Below, piece by piece: positions 48,739 to 56,920 of a stretch of 57,358 nt of DNA. Made by a program: the position numbers and the translations under genes. Source of the DNA: an uncultured Lachnospiraceae bacterium (lineage in GTDB: Bacteria; Bacillota; Clostridia; Lachnospirales; Lachnospiraceae); assembly GCA_910583615.1 (NCBI GenBank), contig CAJTXP010000023.1, forward strand, positions 1 to 57,358, written 5' to 3'. Position 1 is the stretch's first letter. Each line of letters starts with the position of its first letter. Under the pieces are notes generated by a model that did no database searches, had not been told where the DNA came from, and saw only the letters and a program-made list of their open reading frames with translations.

Positions 48739-50379
48739 ATGAAGAAACGATTTTTAGCCCTGGCGCTGAGCGTCGCAGTGGCGGCCGGCTGCGTGGCCTG
48801 CGGCGGCGGTGCGGACAACAATGCGCCGGCAGCGGAAGGCGCAGAGGAAGCAGGCGGCGCGGAAAGCTCCGGTTCCGGCTCCAGCACGGTGGTGGTGGCC
48901 ATGGGCTCCGGTTTTGCGACGGTGGACCCCGGATATGTATATGAGAAATATCCGCCGCTGATCGTCAATGCGTGCTATGAAAACCTGTTTAAATTTTACG
49001 GCAACGACAGCGCGCCGGAACCGTGTCTGGCGGATACCTATGAATTTTCTGAGGACAACCTGACCCTGACGGTAAAGCTGAAGGAGGGCATCACCTTTGC
49101 CAGCGGCAATCCCATGACGTCCGCGGACGTGCTGTTCAGCATCAACCGCTGTAAGAACCTGCAGGGCAATCCGTCCTTTATTGCGGATACCATCGAGAGC
49201 ATGGAGGCTCCGGACGACCTTACCGTCGTCTTCCATCTGACCCAGGCGGACAGTGCGATCCTCTCCAAGCTGACCTACAGCGCTCTGGCCATCCTGGACA
49301 GCGCGGTGGTGAAGGAGAACGGCGGTACCGACGCGGAGGACGCTGCCACGACGGATACGGCGCAGGCGTATCTGGACAGCACCAGCGCAGGTTCCGGTAT
49401 GTATGTGATGACCAGCTATATTCCGGATGAAGAGGTGGTTCTGGAGAAAAACCCGAATTACTGGGGCGAGGCGACCAACGTGGACAAATACATCGTCAAG
49501 ATCCAGCCGGATTCCAATACGCAGATGATGACGCTGTCCACCGGCGACATTGACGTGGCCCTGAACATGACCGACGATACCATGGCGGAGCTTGCGGGTG
49601 CGGAAGGAATCGAGATCATCAACGCGGCTACCAAGACGGTGGGATTCCTGATGATGAACATGAACGAGGAGTACGGCGGTCCGGTATCCGATCCGAAGGT
49701 ACAGCAGGCGATCCGGAAAGCCGTGGACTACAGCGGAGTTCAGACGATCTGCGGAGAAGGTACGCTGACTCCCTACGCTATCATCCAGTCCGGTTTCATG
49801 GGAAGCAAGGGAGAGAGAGCGGCGGATTATGCGAATGTGGAGGAGGCAAAGGCGCTCCTTGCGGAGGCAGGCTATGCGGATGGATTCGATGTGGACCTGA
49901 CCGTGACGGACCTTGATATGGAGGGCATCCTTCTGACGGATCTGGCGCAGAAGGTGAAGGACGACCTTTCCCAGATCGGAATCAACGTGAATATCGTATC
50001 CCAGCCCTGGGCGGCAGGCTACGGGGACGCGTACCGCGACGGAACCATTGGATTTACGGTCATGTACTGGGGAACCGATTACAACGACCCCAACGTACAG
50101 CTGGAGTTCCTGCCGGGCGGCGTAATGGGACTCCGCGCAGGCTGGACGAAGGAGATGGCTCCGGAGCTGGCGGCCATGTATGACGAGACCATGGCGGCAA
50201 CCGACAACGACGCGCGTACGGCGGTGCTGGAGAAGATCCAGGATGCCATGTATGAGGACGGACCGTTCCTTATGATCGCACAGGCGCCGGCGCATATCGG
50301 TTATAATTCCAGACTGGACGGCGTGGCGATCTCCGATCCCTACGCGCTGGATGTGACTTTGATCAATATTAAACAATAG
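48739..50379 (+). CDS. dppA: Peptide ABC transporter substrate-binding lipoprotein
   Basis: Extracellular receptor of the family 5 solute-binding proteins. The signal peptide ends with a lipobox at Cys18 (AAGC), followed by a Gly/Ala/Ser/Glu tether. The mature part has FKFYGNDSAPEPCLADTYEF, LTVKLKEGITFASG, a long middle lobe (VVLEKNPNYWGEATNVDKY) and QPWAAGYGDAYRDG. 546 aa is normal. It lies between the ATPase and permease genes, an uncommon position; a stem-loop separates it from the permease. The peptide ligand is not defined. Confidence 0.92.
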   Translation: MKKRFLALALSVAVAAGCVACGGGADNNAPAAEGAEEAGGAESSGSGSSTVVVAMGSGFATVDPGYVYEKYPPLIVNACYENLFKFYGNDSAPEPCLADTYEFSEDNLTLTVKLKEGITFASGNPMTSADVLFSINRCKNLQGNPSFIADTIESMEAPDDLTVVFHLTQADSAILSKLTYSALAILDSAVVKENGGTDAEDAATTDTAQAYLDSTSAGSGMYVMTSYIPDEEVVLEKNPNYWGEATNVDKYIVKIQPDSNTQMMTLSTGDIDVALNMTDDTMAELAGAEGIEIINAATKTVGFLMMNMNEEYGGPVSDPKVQQAIRKAVDYSGVQTICGEGTLTPYAIIQSGFMGSKGERAADYANVEEAKALLAEAGYADGFDVDLTVTDLDMEGILLTDLAQKVKDDLSQIGINVNIVSQPWAAGYGDAYRDGTIGFTVMYWGTDYNDPNVQLEFLPGGVMGLRAGWTKEMAPELAAMYDETMAATDNDARTAVLEKIQDAMYEDGPFLMIAQAPAHIGYNSRLDGVAISDPYALDVTLINIKQ

Positions 50380-50418
50380 AATCCACGCTTCGCGGGTTTT
50401 CTGTTGTCCTGAAGAAAA

Positions 50419-50446
50419 GGCGTCCGTGTACCTGTACACGGATGCC
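50419..50446 (+). other. Stem-loop after the binding-protein gene
   Basis: GGCGTCCGTGTA and TACACGGATGCC form a 12-bp stem with a CCTG loop, 40 bases after the stop and without a T tract. It probably stabilises the upstream mRNA so that the receptor is made in excess. Confidence 0.55.
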
Positions 50447-50469
50447 GCGGAGCAAAAGAGAGGTGTCCT

Positions 50470-51489
50470 ATGGAACAACTGAAATTTACAGGAAAGAGGC
50501 TGGCCTATCTGGTGGTCATGCTGTTCGGGGTCGCTACGCTGGTATTCATACTGACGAAGATGATACCGGGCGATCCCACGGTGGCGAATTTAAGCCAGCG
50601 GGCGCTCAATGACCCGGAGGTCGTGGCGGCATATAAGGCGAAATACGGTCTGGATCAGCCGATCTTTGTGCAGTACGTCCTGTACATCAAAAACCTGCTG
50701 AAGTTTGACCTGGGCACTTCGATCCGTACCAACAAGCCGGTGCTTGCCGAGCTGGCGCGCTGTTATCCGGCGACTATTGAACTGGCGCTGTTTGCCATAC
50801 TGCTTGCGGCGGTGTTCGGCATCCTGTTCGGCGTGATCTCAGCCATCCGCAGGAACAGCATCCTGGACCAGGCGGTGCGCGCCGTCTCCGTGACGGGCGT
50901 GAGCATTCCCAGCTTCTGGTTTGCGCTGCTGGTACTGTATTTCTTCTATTATAAACTGCATATTTTCCCGGGGCCGGGAAGACTGAGCAATTCCTTTTCG
51001 GCGCCGGCGACCGTAACCGGGCTGTATGTACTGGACAGCCTTCTGGAGGGAAACATCCCCAAAGCCATGGACGCGCTCAGCCACCTGATCCTGCCGGGAA
51101 CGGTGCTGGCGGCGTTCACCATGGGCCTGATTACAAGGACGACCCGTTCCAACCTGCTGGACGTCATGTCCATGGACTATATCCGGACCGCGAGAGCCAA
51201 GGGTATCGGCAGAGTGGGGCTGATCGTGCGCCACGCCCTGGGGAACGCCCTGATTCCGGTGCTGACGGTCATCGGCCTGGGCCTTGGCAACCTGCTGGGC
51301 GGTATGGTGCTGGTGGAGACGATCTTCAACTGGCCGGGCGTGGGGCAGTTTGCCTATGAATCCGTATTGTCCGCGGATTTTCCGGCGATCATCGGCGTGG
51401 CGCTTCTGATTGCTTTGAACTATATGATCATCAATACCGTGGTGGATATCCTGTATGGCGTGATCGATCCGAGAGTGAGGTGCCAGTGA
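50470..51489 (+). CDS. dppB: Peptide ABC transporter permease (DppB/OppB)
   Basis: Inner-membrane channel subunit. The 339-aa protein has six membrane segments, an N-terminal MIPGDPTVANL motif, QYVLYIKNLLKFDLGTS, and the EAA loop DYIRTARAKGIGRVGLIVRHALGNAL. AGAGGTG precedes the ATG. Its stop codon overlaps the start of the partner permease (TGATG), so the two are translationally coupled. Confidence 0.95.
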   Translation: MEQLKFTGKRLAYLVVMLFGVATLVFILTKMIPGDPTVANLSQRALNDPEVVAAYKAKYGLDQPIFVQYVLYIKNLLKFDLGTSIRTNKPVLAELARCYPATIELALFAILLAAVFGILFGVISAIRRNSILDQAVRAVSVTGVSIPSFWFALLVLYFFYYKLHIFPGPGRLSNSFSAPATVTGLYVLDSLLEGNIPKAMDALSHLILPGTVLAAFTMGLITRTTRSNLLDVMSMDYIRTARAKGIGRVGLIVRHALGNALIPVLTVIGLGLGNLLGGMVLVETIFNWPGVGQFAYESVLSADFPAIIGVALLIALNYMIINTVVDILYGVIDPRVRCQ

Positions 51490-52325
51490 TGTTTCGTTCT
51501 TTGAAGAAAATGTTCCGCTCCAACTATCTGTTCACGCTGGGTGTCATTATCTGCCTTCTGTGGATTCTTGCGGCCGTCCTGGCGCCGGTGATCGCGCCTT
51601 ATGACCCCATTGCCCAGGACCTGGCTCTGCGCCTGAAGGCACCGTCAGCAGAACATCTGTTCGGAACGGACAATTTCGGAAGAGATATTTTCAGCCGGGT
51701 GATCTACGGAGGAAGGTATTCGCTTCTGGCGGGGTGCCTGACGGTGGTGATCGCCGGTTTTATCGGTACGTTCTACGGAGCGATTGCCGGCTATGTGGGC
51801 GGCTGGGTGGACAATGTGATGATGCGGATTTCCGAGATGATCCTGTCGTTTCCGTCCCTGATCCTGGCCATGATCATCAATGCGGTCATGGGCTCCAACC
51901 TGTTCAACACCATGTTTGCGCTGGTGATCGTGGCGTGGCCTACGTATGCAAGGCTTATGCGGAGCGTGGTGCTCAGCGTGAAGGAAAATGAGTATGTGAC
52001 GGCTTCGGAGGCTCTGGGCGCTTCCAGAATCCGGATCCTTTTGAAGGAAATTATCCCCAACAGCATCAGTTCGGTGCTCATTATGGCCACGACGGATATC
52101 GGCAATCAGATCCTGATGTTTTCCACCTTAAGCTTTCTGGGGCTGGGTTCCGCGCCGCCTACGCCGGAGTGGGGCATGATGGTGTCGGACGGTGTGGATT
52201 ACTTCAATAAATTCTGGGTTGCGGGATTCCCGGGACTTGCCATTTTCACCATGGCGGTAGGCGCCAATTTTATCGGCGACGGCCTGAGGGATCTTCTGGA
52301 CCCGAAGCTGAGGAAGCAGTTTTAA
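51489..52325 (+). CDS. dppC: Peptide ABC transporter permease (DppC/OppC)
   Basis: Second channel subunit, 278 aa, with an OppC-type N-terminal segment (LAPVIAPYDPIAQDL), LFGTDNFGRDIFSRVIYGGR and the EAA loop YVTASEALGASRIRILLKEIIPNS. The ATG at 51489 overlaps the stop of the previous gene; a GTG at 51480 is less likely. A 92-base gap leads to the peptidase gene. Confidence 0.95.
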   Translation: MFRSLKKMFRSNYLFTLGVIICLLWILAAVLAPVIAPYDPIAQDLALRLKAPSAEHLFGTDNFGRDIFSRVIYGGRYSLLAGCLTVVIAGFIGTFYGAIAGYVGGWVDNVMMRISEMILSFPSLILAMIINAVMGSNLFNTMFALVIVAWPTYARLMRSVVLSVKENEYVTASEALGASRIRILLKEIIPNSISSVLIMATTDIGNQILMFSTLSFLGLGSAPPTPEWGMMVSDGVDYFNKFWVAGFPGLAIFTMAVGANFIGDGLRDLLDPKLRKQF

Positions 52326-52417
52326 AGAAGCTGTTTTATAATGGAAAAAACTGACGAACAGCATCCGCTTAAGGCATGGTCCGGGCGGGTGCTGGATTTG
52401 ATTAAGGAGTTAAGGCG

Positions 52418-53509
52418 ATGAAACAGAACAGAGCAGAACGCATTCTGGCGAAGCTGAAACAGATGGGGTTAAGCCAGATGCTGATCGTGGACCCCATGTC
52501 CATCTACTATCTGACCGGCGTGCAGATCATGCCCTTTGAGCGGTTTTACGGGCTGTATCTGAGGGAGGATGGACATCATGTATATTTCCTGAACCGGCTT
52601 TTTCATGTGCCGGAGGAGCTGGGGATCGAAAAGGCCTGGTACTCGGATACGGACCCGGTCATGGAGATCGTGGCGTCCCGCATGGACCGGGAGCGGCCGC
52701 TGGGAGTGGATACGGAGCTGAAGGCGGGCTTTCTGCTGCCTCTGATGGAACTGGGAGCGGCAGAACGTTTTGTGCTGGCGTCTTCTGCGGTGGATGACAC
52801 AAGAGGGATCAAGGACGCAGAAGAGCAGGAAAAGATGCGCGCGTCCTCCAGGATCAACGATCTGGCCATGGCGGAATTTCAAAAGCTGATCCGCGAAGGG
52901 GTCACGGAGCGGGAAGCGGCCTCAAAGATGCTGGATATCTATCAGTCTCTGGGCGCGGACGGCTTTTCCTTTGAGCCGCTGGTGGCTTTTGGCGCCAATG
53001 CGGCGGACCCGCACCATATGCCGGACGATACGGAGGTACGGCCAGGAGACTGTGTATTGTTCGACGTAGGATGTATCAAAGATGGATACTGTTCGGACAT
53101 GACAAGGACCTTTTATTTTCAGCAGGTGAGCGTGGAGCACCGCCGCATCTATGACACGGTCCGAAGGGCCAATGAGACGGCGATCGGGCGGGTCCGGCCG
53201 GGAGTCCCGCTGTGCGAGCTGGACCGGGCGGCGAGAGGCGTGATCGAAGCAGAAGGGTACGGCCCGTATTTTACCCACCGCCTGGGACATTTTATCGGCC
53301 TTGGAGAGCATGAGCACGGGGACGTTTCGTCCGCCAGTACGAAACGGGCGGAAGCAGGCATGGTCTTTTCCATCGAGCCGGGCGTCTATCTGCCCGGGGA
53401 TACGGGAGTCCGGGTGGAGGATCTGGTCCTTGTGACGGAGGACGGCTGCGAGGTGCTGAACCATTATTCAAAAGAACTTGAGATCATCGGCAAAGGAGGG
53501 GAAAGATGA
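52418..53509 (+). CDS. M24 family Xaa-Pro aminopeptidase-like protein
   Basis: Metallopeptidase of the pita-bread fold, expected to release an N-terminal residue before proline. The N-terminal creatinase-like domain (1-125) is followed by the M24 domain with the metal ligands in FDVGCIKDGYCSDMTRTF (Asp pair), the His in RLGHFIGLGEHEHG, the Glu in SIEPGVYLPG and the final Glu in VRVEDLVLV. 363 aa is usual. AAGGAG precedes the ATG. It directly follows the peptide importer and overlaps the cyclophilin gene by 4 bases, so it probably breaks down imported proline peptides. Confidence 0.9.
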   Translation: MKQNRAERILAKLKQMGLSQMLIVDPMSIYYLTGVQIMPFERFYGLYLREDGHHVYFLNRLFHVPEELGIEKAWYSDTDPVMEIVASRMDRERPLGVDTELKAGFLLPLMELGAAERFVLASSAVDDTRGIKDAEEQEKMRASSRINDLAMAEFQKLIREGVTEREAASKMLDIYQSLGADGFSFEPLVAFGANAADPHHMPDDTEVRPGDCVLFDVGCIKDGYCSDMTRTFYFQQVSVEHRRIYDTVRRANETAIGRVRPGVPLCELDRAARGVIEAEGYGPYFTHRLGHFIGLGEHEHGDVSSASTKRAEAGMVFSIEPGVYLPGDTGVRVEDLVLVTEDGCEVLNHYSKELEIIGKGGER

Positions 53510-54078
53510 ATCCGACCGCGACACTTCATATGGCAAACGGCAGCAGGATCGTGCTGGAGCTTCTGCCGGAGGCGGCGCCCAATACGGTCAGCAGCTTTCT
53601 GTACGCGGCGTCTCGGGGCTGCATGGACCATCACGCCATCGAACGGATCGTCCCTGGGAACTGGGTGGATGTCAGCTATACCGGATTCGGGAAGAAGGAA
53701 TCACAGTATCTGATCCCGGATGAATTTACGCTTCATCCGGACCTCGTCCCGCTGGATTCCCATCCGGGGACGGTCTGCATGGGCGGCTACGGGGAAGCGG
53801 GCCTGGCAGGCTGTGAATTTTTCTTTCCGCTCCGGGACTGCCCGGAGCATAAGGGCGTCTATCCGGTATTCGGAAGGGTGCTGGAGGGGATGGAGGAGAT
53901 CCGCCGTCTGGAGAACGTGCCCACGGTGCCGGTGACGGATTTTCCCATAGAAGGAGTGGAGGTGAACCGCCCGGTGGAGCCCCAGGTCATCGACCATGTG
54001 GAGCTTCAGCTGTTCGGACAGAGTTATCCAGAGCCGGTCCGGGTGAAGAATCCGGCCATTCCGCCCTGCTGGAAATGA
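53506..54078 (+). CDS. Cyclophilin-type peptidyl-prolyl isomerase, divergent
   Basis: Catalyses cis-trans turning of prolyl bonds. The 190-aa protein has the cyclophilin plan: LHMANGSRIVLELLPEAAPNTVSSF, an HAIERIVPGNWV segment where the catalytic Arg of FHRVIPGF-type sequence is expected, and FGRVLEGMEEIRRL near the end. The middle (FFFPLRDCPEHKG) departs from the usual QFFI wording, so activity is likely but not certain. Its ATG overlaps the stop of the M24 gene by 4 bases; it therefore belongs to the same transcript. Confidence 0.8.
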   Translation: MNPTATLHMANGSRIVLELLPEAAPNTVSSFLYAASRGCMDHHAIERIVPGNWVDVSYTGFGKKESQYLIPDEFTLHPDLVPLDSHPGTVCMGGYGEAGLAGCEFFFPLRDCPEHKGVYPVFGRVLEGMEEIRRLENVPTVPVTDFPIEGVEVNRPVEPQVIDHVELQLFGQSYPEPVRVKNPAIPPCWK

Positions 54079-54118
54079 CAGATCTTTCGAAATCCTGTAA
54101 AACAGCCGAAAAATCCCC

Positions 54119-54147
54119 TTTACAAAGCGGCTTATATATGCTACAGT
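54119..54147 (+). promoter_or_regulatory. Sigma-A promoter of rpsO
   Basis: TTTACA and TACAGT are separated by 17 bases, about 92 bases before the rpsO ATG. Confidence 0.65.
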
Positions 54148-54238
54148 ATGGAAGTATGAGTTTAACCGCCGTTCAGGGTCTGGACACTCCGACCGTCCCT
54201 TGATGGCAGGTGATTGTAAAAATAAGGAGGAAACCGAA

Positions 54239-54505
54239 ATGATTTCGAAAGAGAAGAAGCAGGCGATTATCGCAGAGTATGGCCGCAGTGAAGGCGACAC
54301 CGGTTCACCGGAGGTACAGGTGGCGATCCTGACCGCAAGAATCCAGGAACTTACCGAGCATCTGAAAGTGAACAAGAAGGATCATCATTCCAGAAGAGGC
54401 CTTCTGAAGATGGTAGGCCAGAGACGCGGCATGCTGGCATATCTGAAGAATACGGATATCGAGAGATATCGTACGTTGATCGCTAAATTAGGTCTGAGAA
54501 AATAA
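54239..54505 (+). CDS. rpsO: 30S ribosomal protein S15
   Basis: An 88-aa primary rRNA-binding protein of the small subunit. It shows GDTGSPEVQVAILTARI, KKDHHSRRGLLKMVGQRR and YRTLIAKLGLRK, a full match to S15. AAGGAGG lies 9 bases before the ATG at 54239. It is followed by a terminator and then pnp, the classical order. Confidence 0.97.
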   Translation: MISKEKKQAIIAEYGRSEGDTGSPEVQVAILTARIQELTEHLKVNKKDHHSRRGLLKMVGQRRGMLAYLKNTDIERYRTLIAKLGLRK

Positions 54506-54512
54506 TAACTTT

Positions 54513-54538
54513 AAGGCGGACGTGATTCCGCCTTATTT
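54513..54538 (+). terminator. Terminator after rpsO
   Basis: AAGGCGGA and TCCGCCTT pair and are followed by ATTTTC, 7 bases after the stop. It may be leaky, allowing read-through into pnp. Confidence 0.8.
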
Positions 54539-54606
54539 TCGTGAGCAGGGCATACAAAAACAACTGACAGCCCTGCCCGCGGAATCGTTTTTGGCAGATG
54601 ACAGGC

Positions 54607-54659
54607 ACCGAGACCACTGAAAAGCGCAAATGGGGTTTGCGTTTTTCAGTAGTTTCGGT
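54607..54659 (+). promoter_or_regulatory. Long hairpin in the pnp leader
   Basis: Arms at 54607-54630 (ACCGAGACCACTGAAAAGCG onwards) and 54636-54659 form a stem of about 24 bp with a TGGGG loop, 42 bases before the pnp ATG. In Escherichia coli pnp is controlled by RNase III cutting of such a leader stem followed by PNPase. The same logic here is an inference. Confidence 0.6.
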
Positions 54660-54700
54660 ATCTTCTGCTGAAAAGCCCGAATAGAAAGGAGATACAGTTT

Positions 54701-56791
54701 ATGTACAAAAGTTATACAATGGAGCTGGCCGGCAGGACATTAAGAGTGGATATCGGCCGTGTGGCAGCTCAGGCAAACGGTGCGGCGTTCATGCATTACG
54801 GGGACACCGTTGTATTGTCCACTGCGACTGCATCGGACAAGCCGAGGGACGGGATTGATTTCTTCCCGCTGAGCGTGGAATTTGAGGAAAAATTATATTC
54901 CGTAGGTAAGATTCCGGGAGGTTTCAATAAGAGAGAGGGGAAGGCTTCCGAGAACGCGGTGCTGACCGCACGCGTCATCGACCGCCCCATGAGACCGCTG
55001 TTTCCGAAGGATTACAGAAATGACGTGACGCTGAACAACATGGTCATGAGCGTGGATCCGGAGTGCCGTCCGGAGATCGTTGCCATGCTGGGTTCCGCCA
55101 TTGCGGCGTCCATCTCGGATATTCCCTTTGACGGTCCCTGCGCCATGACGCAGGTGGGCCTGGTGGACGGTGAATTTGTCATCAATCCGTCCCAGGAGCA
55201 GTGGAAGAACGGCGACCTGAATCTGACCGTGGCGTCCACGAAGGAAAAGGTCATGATGATCGAGGCCGGCGCCAATGAGATTCCGGAGGAGAAGATGATC
55301 GAAGCCATTTACATGGCTCACGGCGTCAACCAGGAACTGATTGCGTTTATTGAGAAGATCATGGCGGAGGTTGGGAAGCCGAAGCATGAATATACAAGCT
55401 GCGCGGTTCCGGAGGAGCTGTTTGCGGCAATCCGTGAGATCGTTCCGCCGGAAGAGATGGAGCGTGCGGTGTTCACTGATGACAAGCAGACCCGCGAGGA
55501 AAATATCCGCGTGCTGACCGAGAAGCTGACCGAAGCCTTTGAAGAGAAGGAAGAGTGGCTGGAGGTACTGGGCGAGGCAGTCTATCAGTATCAGAAAAAG
55601 ACGGTCCGTAAGATGATCCTTCAGGATCACAAACGTCCGGACGGACGGGAGCTGACCCAGATCCGCCCGCTGGCGGCAGAGGTGGATCTGATTCCGAGAG
55701 TCCATGGTTCCGCCATGTTCACCCGCGGACAGACCCAGATCTGCAATGTGTGTACGCTGGCGCCGCTGTCTGAGCAGCAGAGGATCGACGGTCTGGATGA
55801 GAACGAAGTAAGCAAGCGCTATATGCATCATTATAATTTCCCCAGCTACTCGGTGGGCGAGACGAAGCCGTCCAGAGGGCCGGGGCGCCGGGAGATCGGA
55901 CACGGAGCGCTGGCAGAGCGCGCGCTGATACCGGTGCTTCCCAGCGAGGAAGAGTTCCCCTATGCGATCCGTACGGTGTCCGAGACGTTTGAGTCCAACG
56001 GTTCCACGTCCATGGCGTCCACCTGTGCGTCCTGTATGTCTCTCATGGCGGCGGGCGTGCCCATCAAGAAGATGGTGGCGGGGATTTCCTGCGGTCTGGT
56101 GACCGGAGACAGCGACGATGATTTCGTCCTGCTGACGGATATTCAGGGGCTGGAGGATTTTTTCGGAGACATGGATTTCAAAGTAACCGGTACCGACCGG
56201 GGTATTACGGCGATCCAGATGGATATCAAGATCCATGGACTGACCCGGCCCATCGTGGAAGGCGCTATCGCAAGATGCCGGGAAGCAAGAATGTTCATTA
56301 TGGATACCTGTATGAAACCAGTGATCGCAGAGCCGCGTCCGGAGGTGGGGCCGCTGGCGCCGAAGATCATCCAGATGACCATCGATCCTCAGAAAATTGG
56401 AGATGTGGTAGGCCAGAGAGGCAAGACCATCAACGCCATCATCGAGCAGACCGGCGTGAAGATCGACATCAATGACGACGGAGCCGTGTCCATCTGCGGT
56501 ACGGATAAAGTGATGATGGACAAGGCGAAGGAGATGGTCCGCATCATCACCACCGATTTCGAGGAAGGCCAGATCTTCGTTGGAAAAGTGGTCAGCATCA
56601 AGGAGTTCGGCGCATTCCTGGAGTTTGCTCCAGGGAAGGAAGGTATGGTTCACATCTCCAAGATCGCAAAAGAGCGGATCAACCGGGTGGAGGATGTTCT
56701 GACCTTGGGAGATATGGTGAAGGTCGTCTGCCTTGGAAAGGACAAGATGGGAAGGATCAGCTTCTCCATCAAGGACTGCAAGGAAAAATAA
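54701..56791 (+). CDS. pnp: Polyribonucleotide nucleotidyltransferase (PNPase)
   Basis: Phosphorolytic 3'-5' exoribonuclease. The 696-aa protein has two RNase PH-type domains (first around 1-140 with GDTVVLSTATAS; second around 310-540 with TRGQTQICNVCTLAP and GDSDDDFVLLTDIQG), a KH domain (IGDVVGQRGKTINAIIEQTG) and a C-terminal S1 domain (GQIFVGKVVSIKEFGAFLEF). Length and order are normal. AAAGGAG lies 9 bases before the ATG. It follows rpsO and precedes a terminator and an intron. Confidence 0.97.
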   Translation: MYKSYTMELAGRTLRVDIGRVAAQANGAAFMHYGDTVVLSTATASDKPRDGIDFFPLSVEFEEKLYSVGKIPGGFNKREGKASENAVLTARVIDRPMRPLFPKDYRNDVTLNNMVMSVDPECRPEIVAMLGSAIAASISDIPFDGPCAMTQVGLVDGEFVINPSQEQWKNGDLNLTVASTKEKVMMIEAGANEIPEEKMIEAIYMAHGVNQELIAFIEKIMAEVGKPKHEYTSCAVPEELFAAIREIVPPEEMERAVFTDDKQTREENIRVLTEKLTEAFEEKEEWLEVLGEAVYQYQKKTVRKMILQDHKRPDGRELTQIRPLAAEVDLIPRVHGSAMFTRGQTQICNVCTLAPLSEQQRIDGLDENEVSKRYMHHYNFPSYSVGETKPSRGPGRREIGHGALAERALIPVLPSEEEFPYAIRTVSETFESNGSTSMASTCASCMSLMAAGVPIKKMVAGISCGLVTGDSDDDFVLLTDIQGLEDFFGDMDFKVTGTDRGITAIQMDIKIHGLTRPIVEGAIARCREARMFIMDTCMKPVIAEPRPEVGPLAPKIIQMTIDPQKIGDVVGQRGKTINAIIEQTGVKIDINDDGAVSICGTDKVMMDKAKEMVRIITTDFEEGQIFVGKVVSIKEFGAFLEFAPGKEGMVHISKIAKERINRVEDVLTLGDMVKVVCLGKDKMGRISFSIKDCKEK

Positions 56792-56877
56792 TTTTCATTT
56801 TTATGTATATCTTTCAGAGGAATGGCCATAATAACATTGTACCAAAGATAAATTGAATACTTATCCTCCCCTTGAGA

Positions 56878-56919
56878 ACGCCCCGTTCGTCGCAGCAGTG
56901 CGGCGGGCGGGGCGTTTTG
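56878..56919 (+). terminator. Terminator after pnp
   Basis: A 17-bp stem (ACGCCCCG outward, with G-U pairs inside; arms about 56878-56894 and 56899-56915) followed by TTTTG. Confidence 0.88.
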
Positions 56920-56920
56920 T

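Noticed and set aside
48754..50478. 574-codon open frame on the minus strand across dppA
   Set aside because: Antisense shadow of a well-supported binding protein; no known motifs.
52341..52421. 26-codon ORF ending on the start of the M24 peptidase gene (MEKTDEQHPLKAWSG start)
   Set aside because: It overlaps the peptidase start as a coupled leader would, but it has no ribosome site and no recognisable content.
54893..56653. 586-codon open frame on the minus strand across pnp
   Set aside because: Antisense shadow of pnp, very rich in His, Arg and Leu, with no ribosome site.
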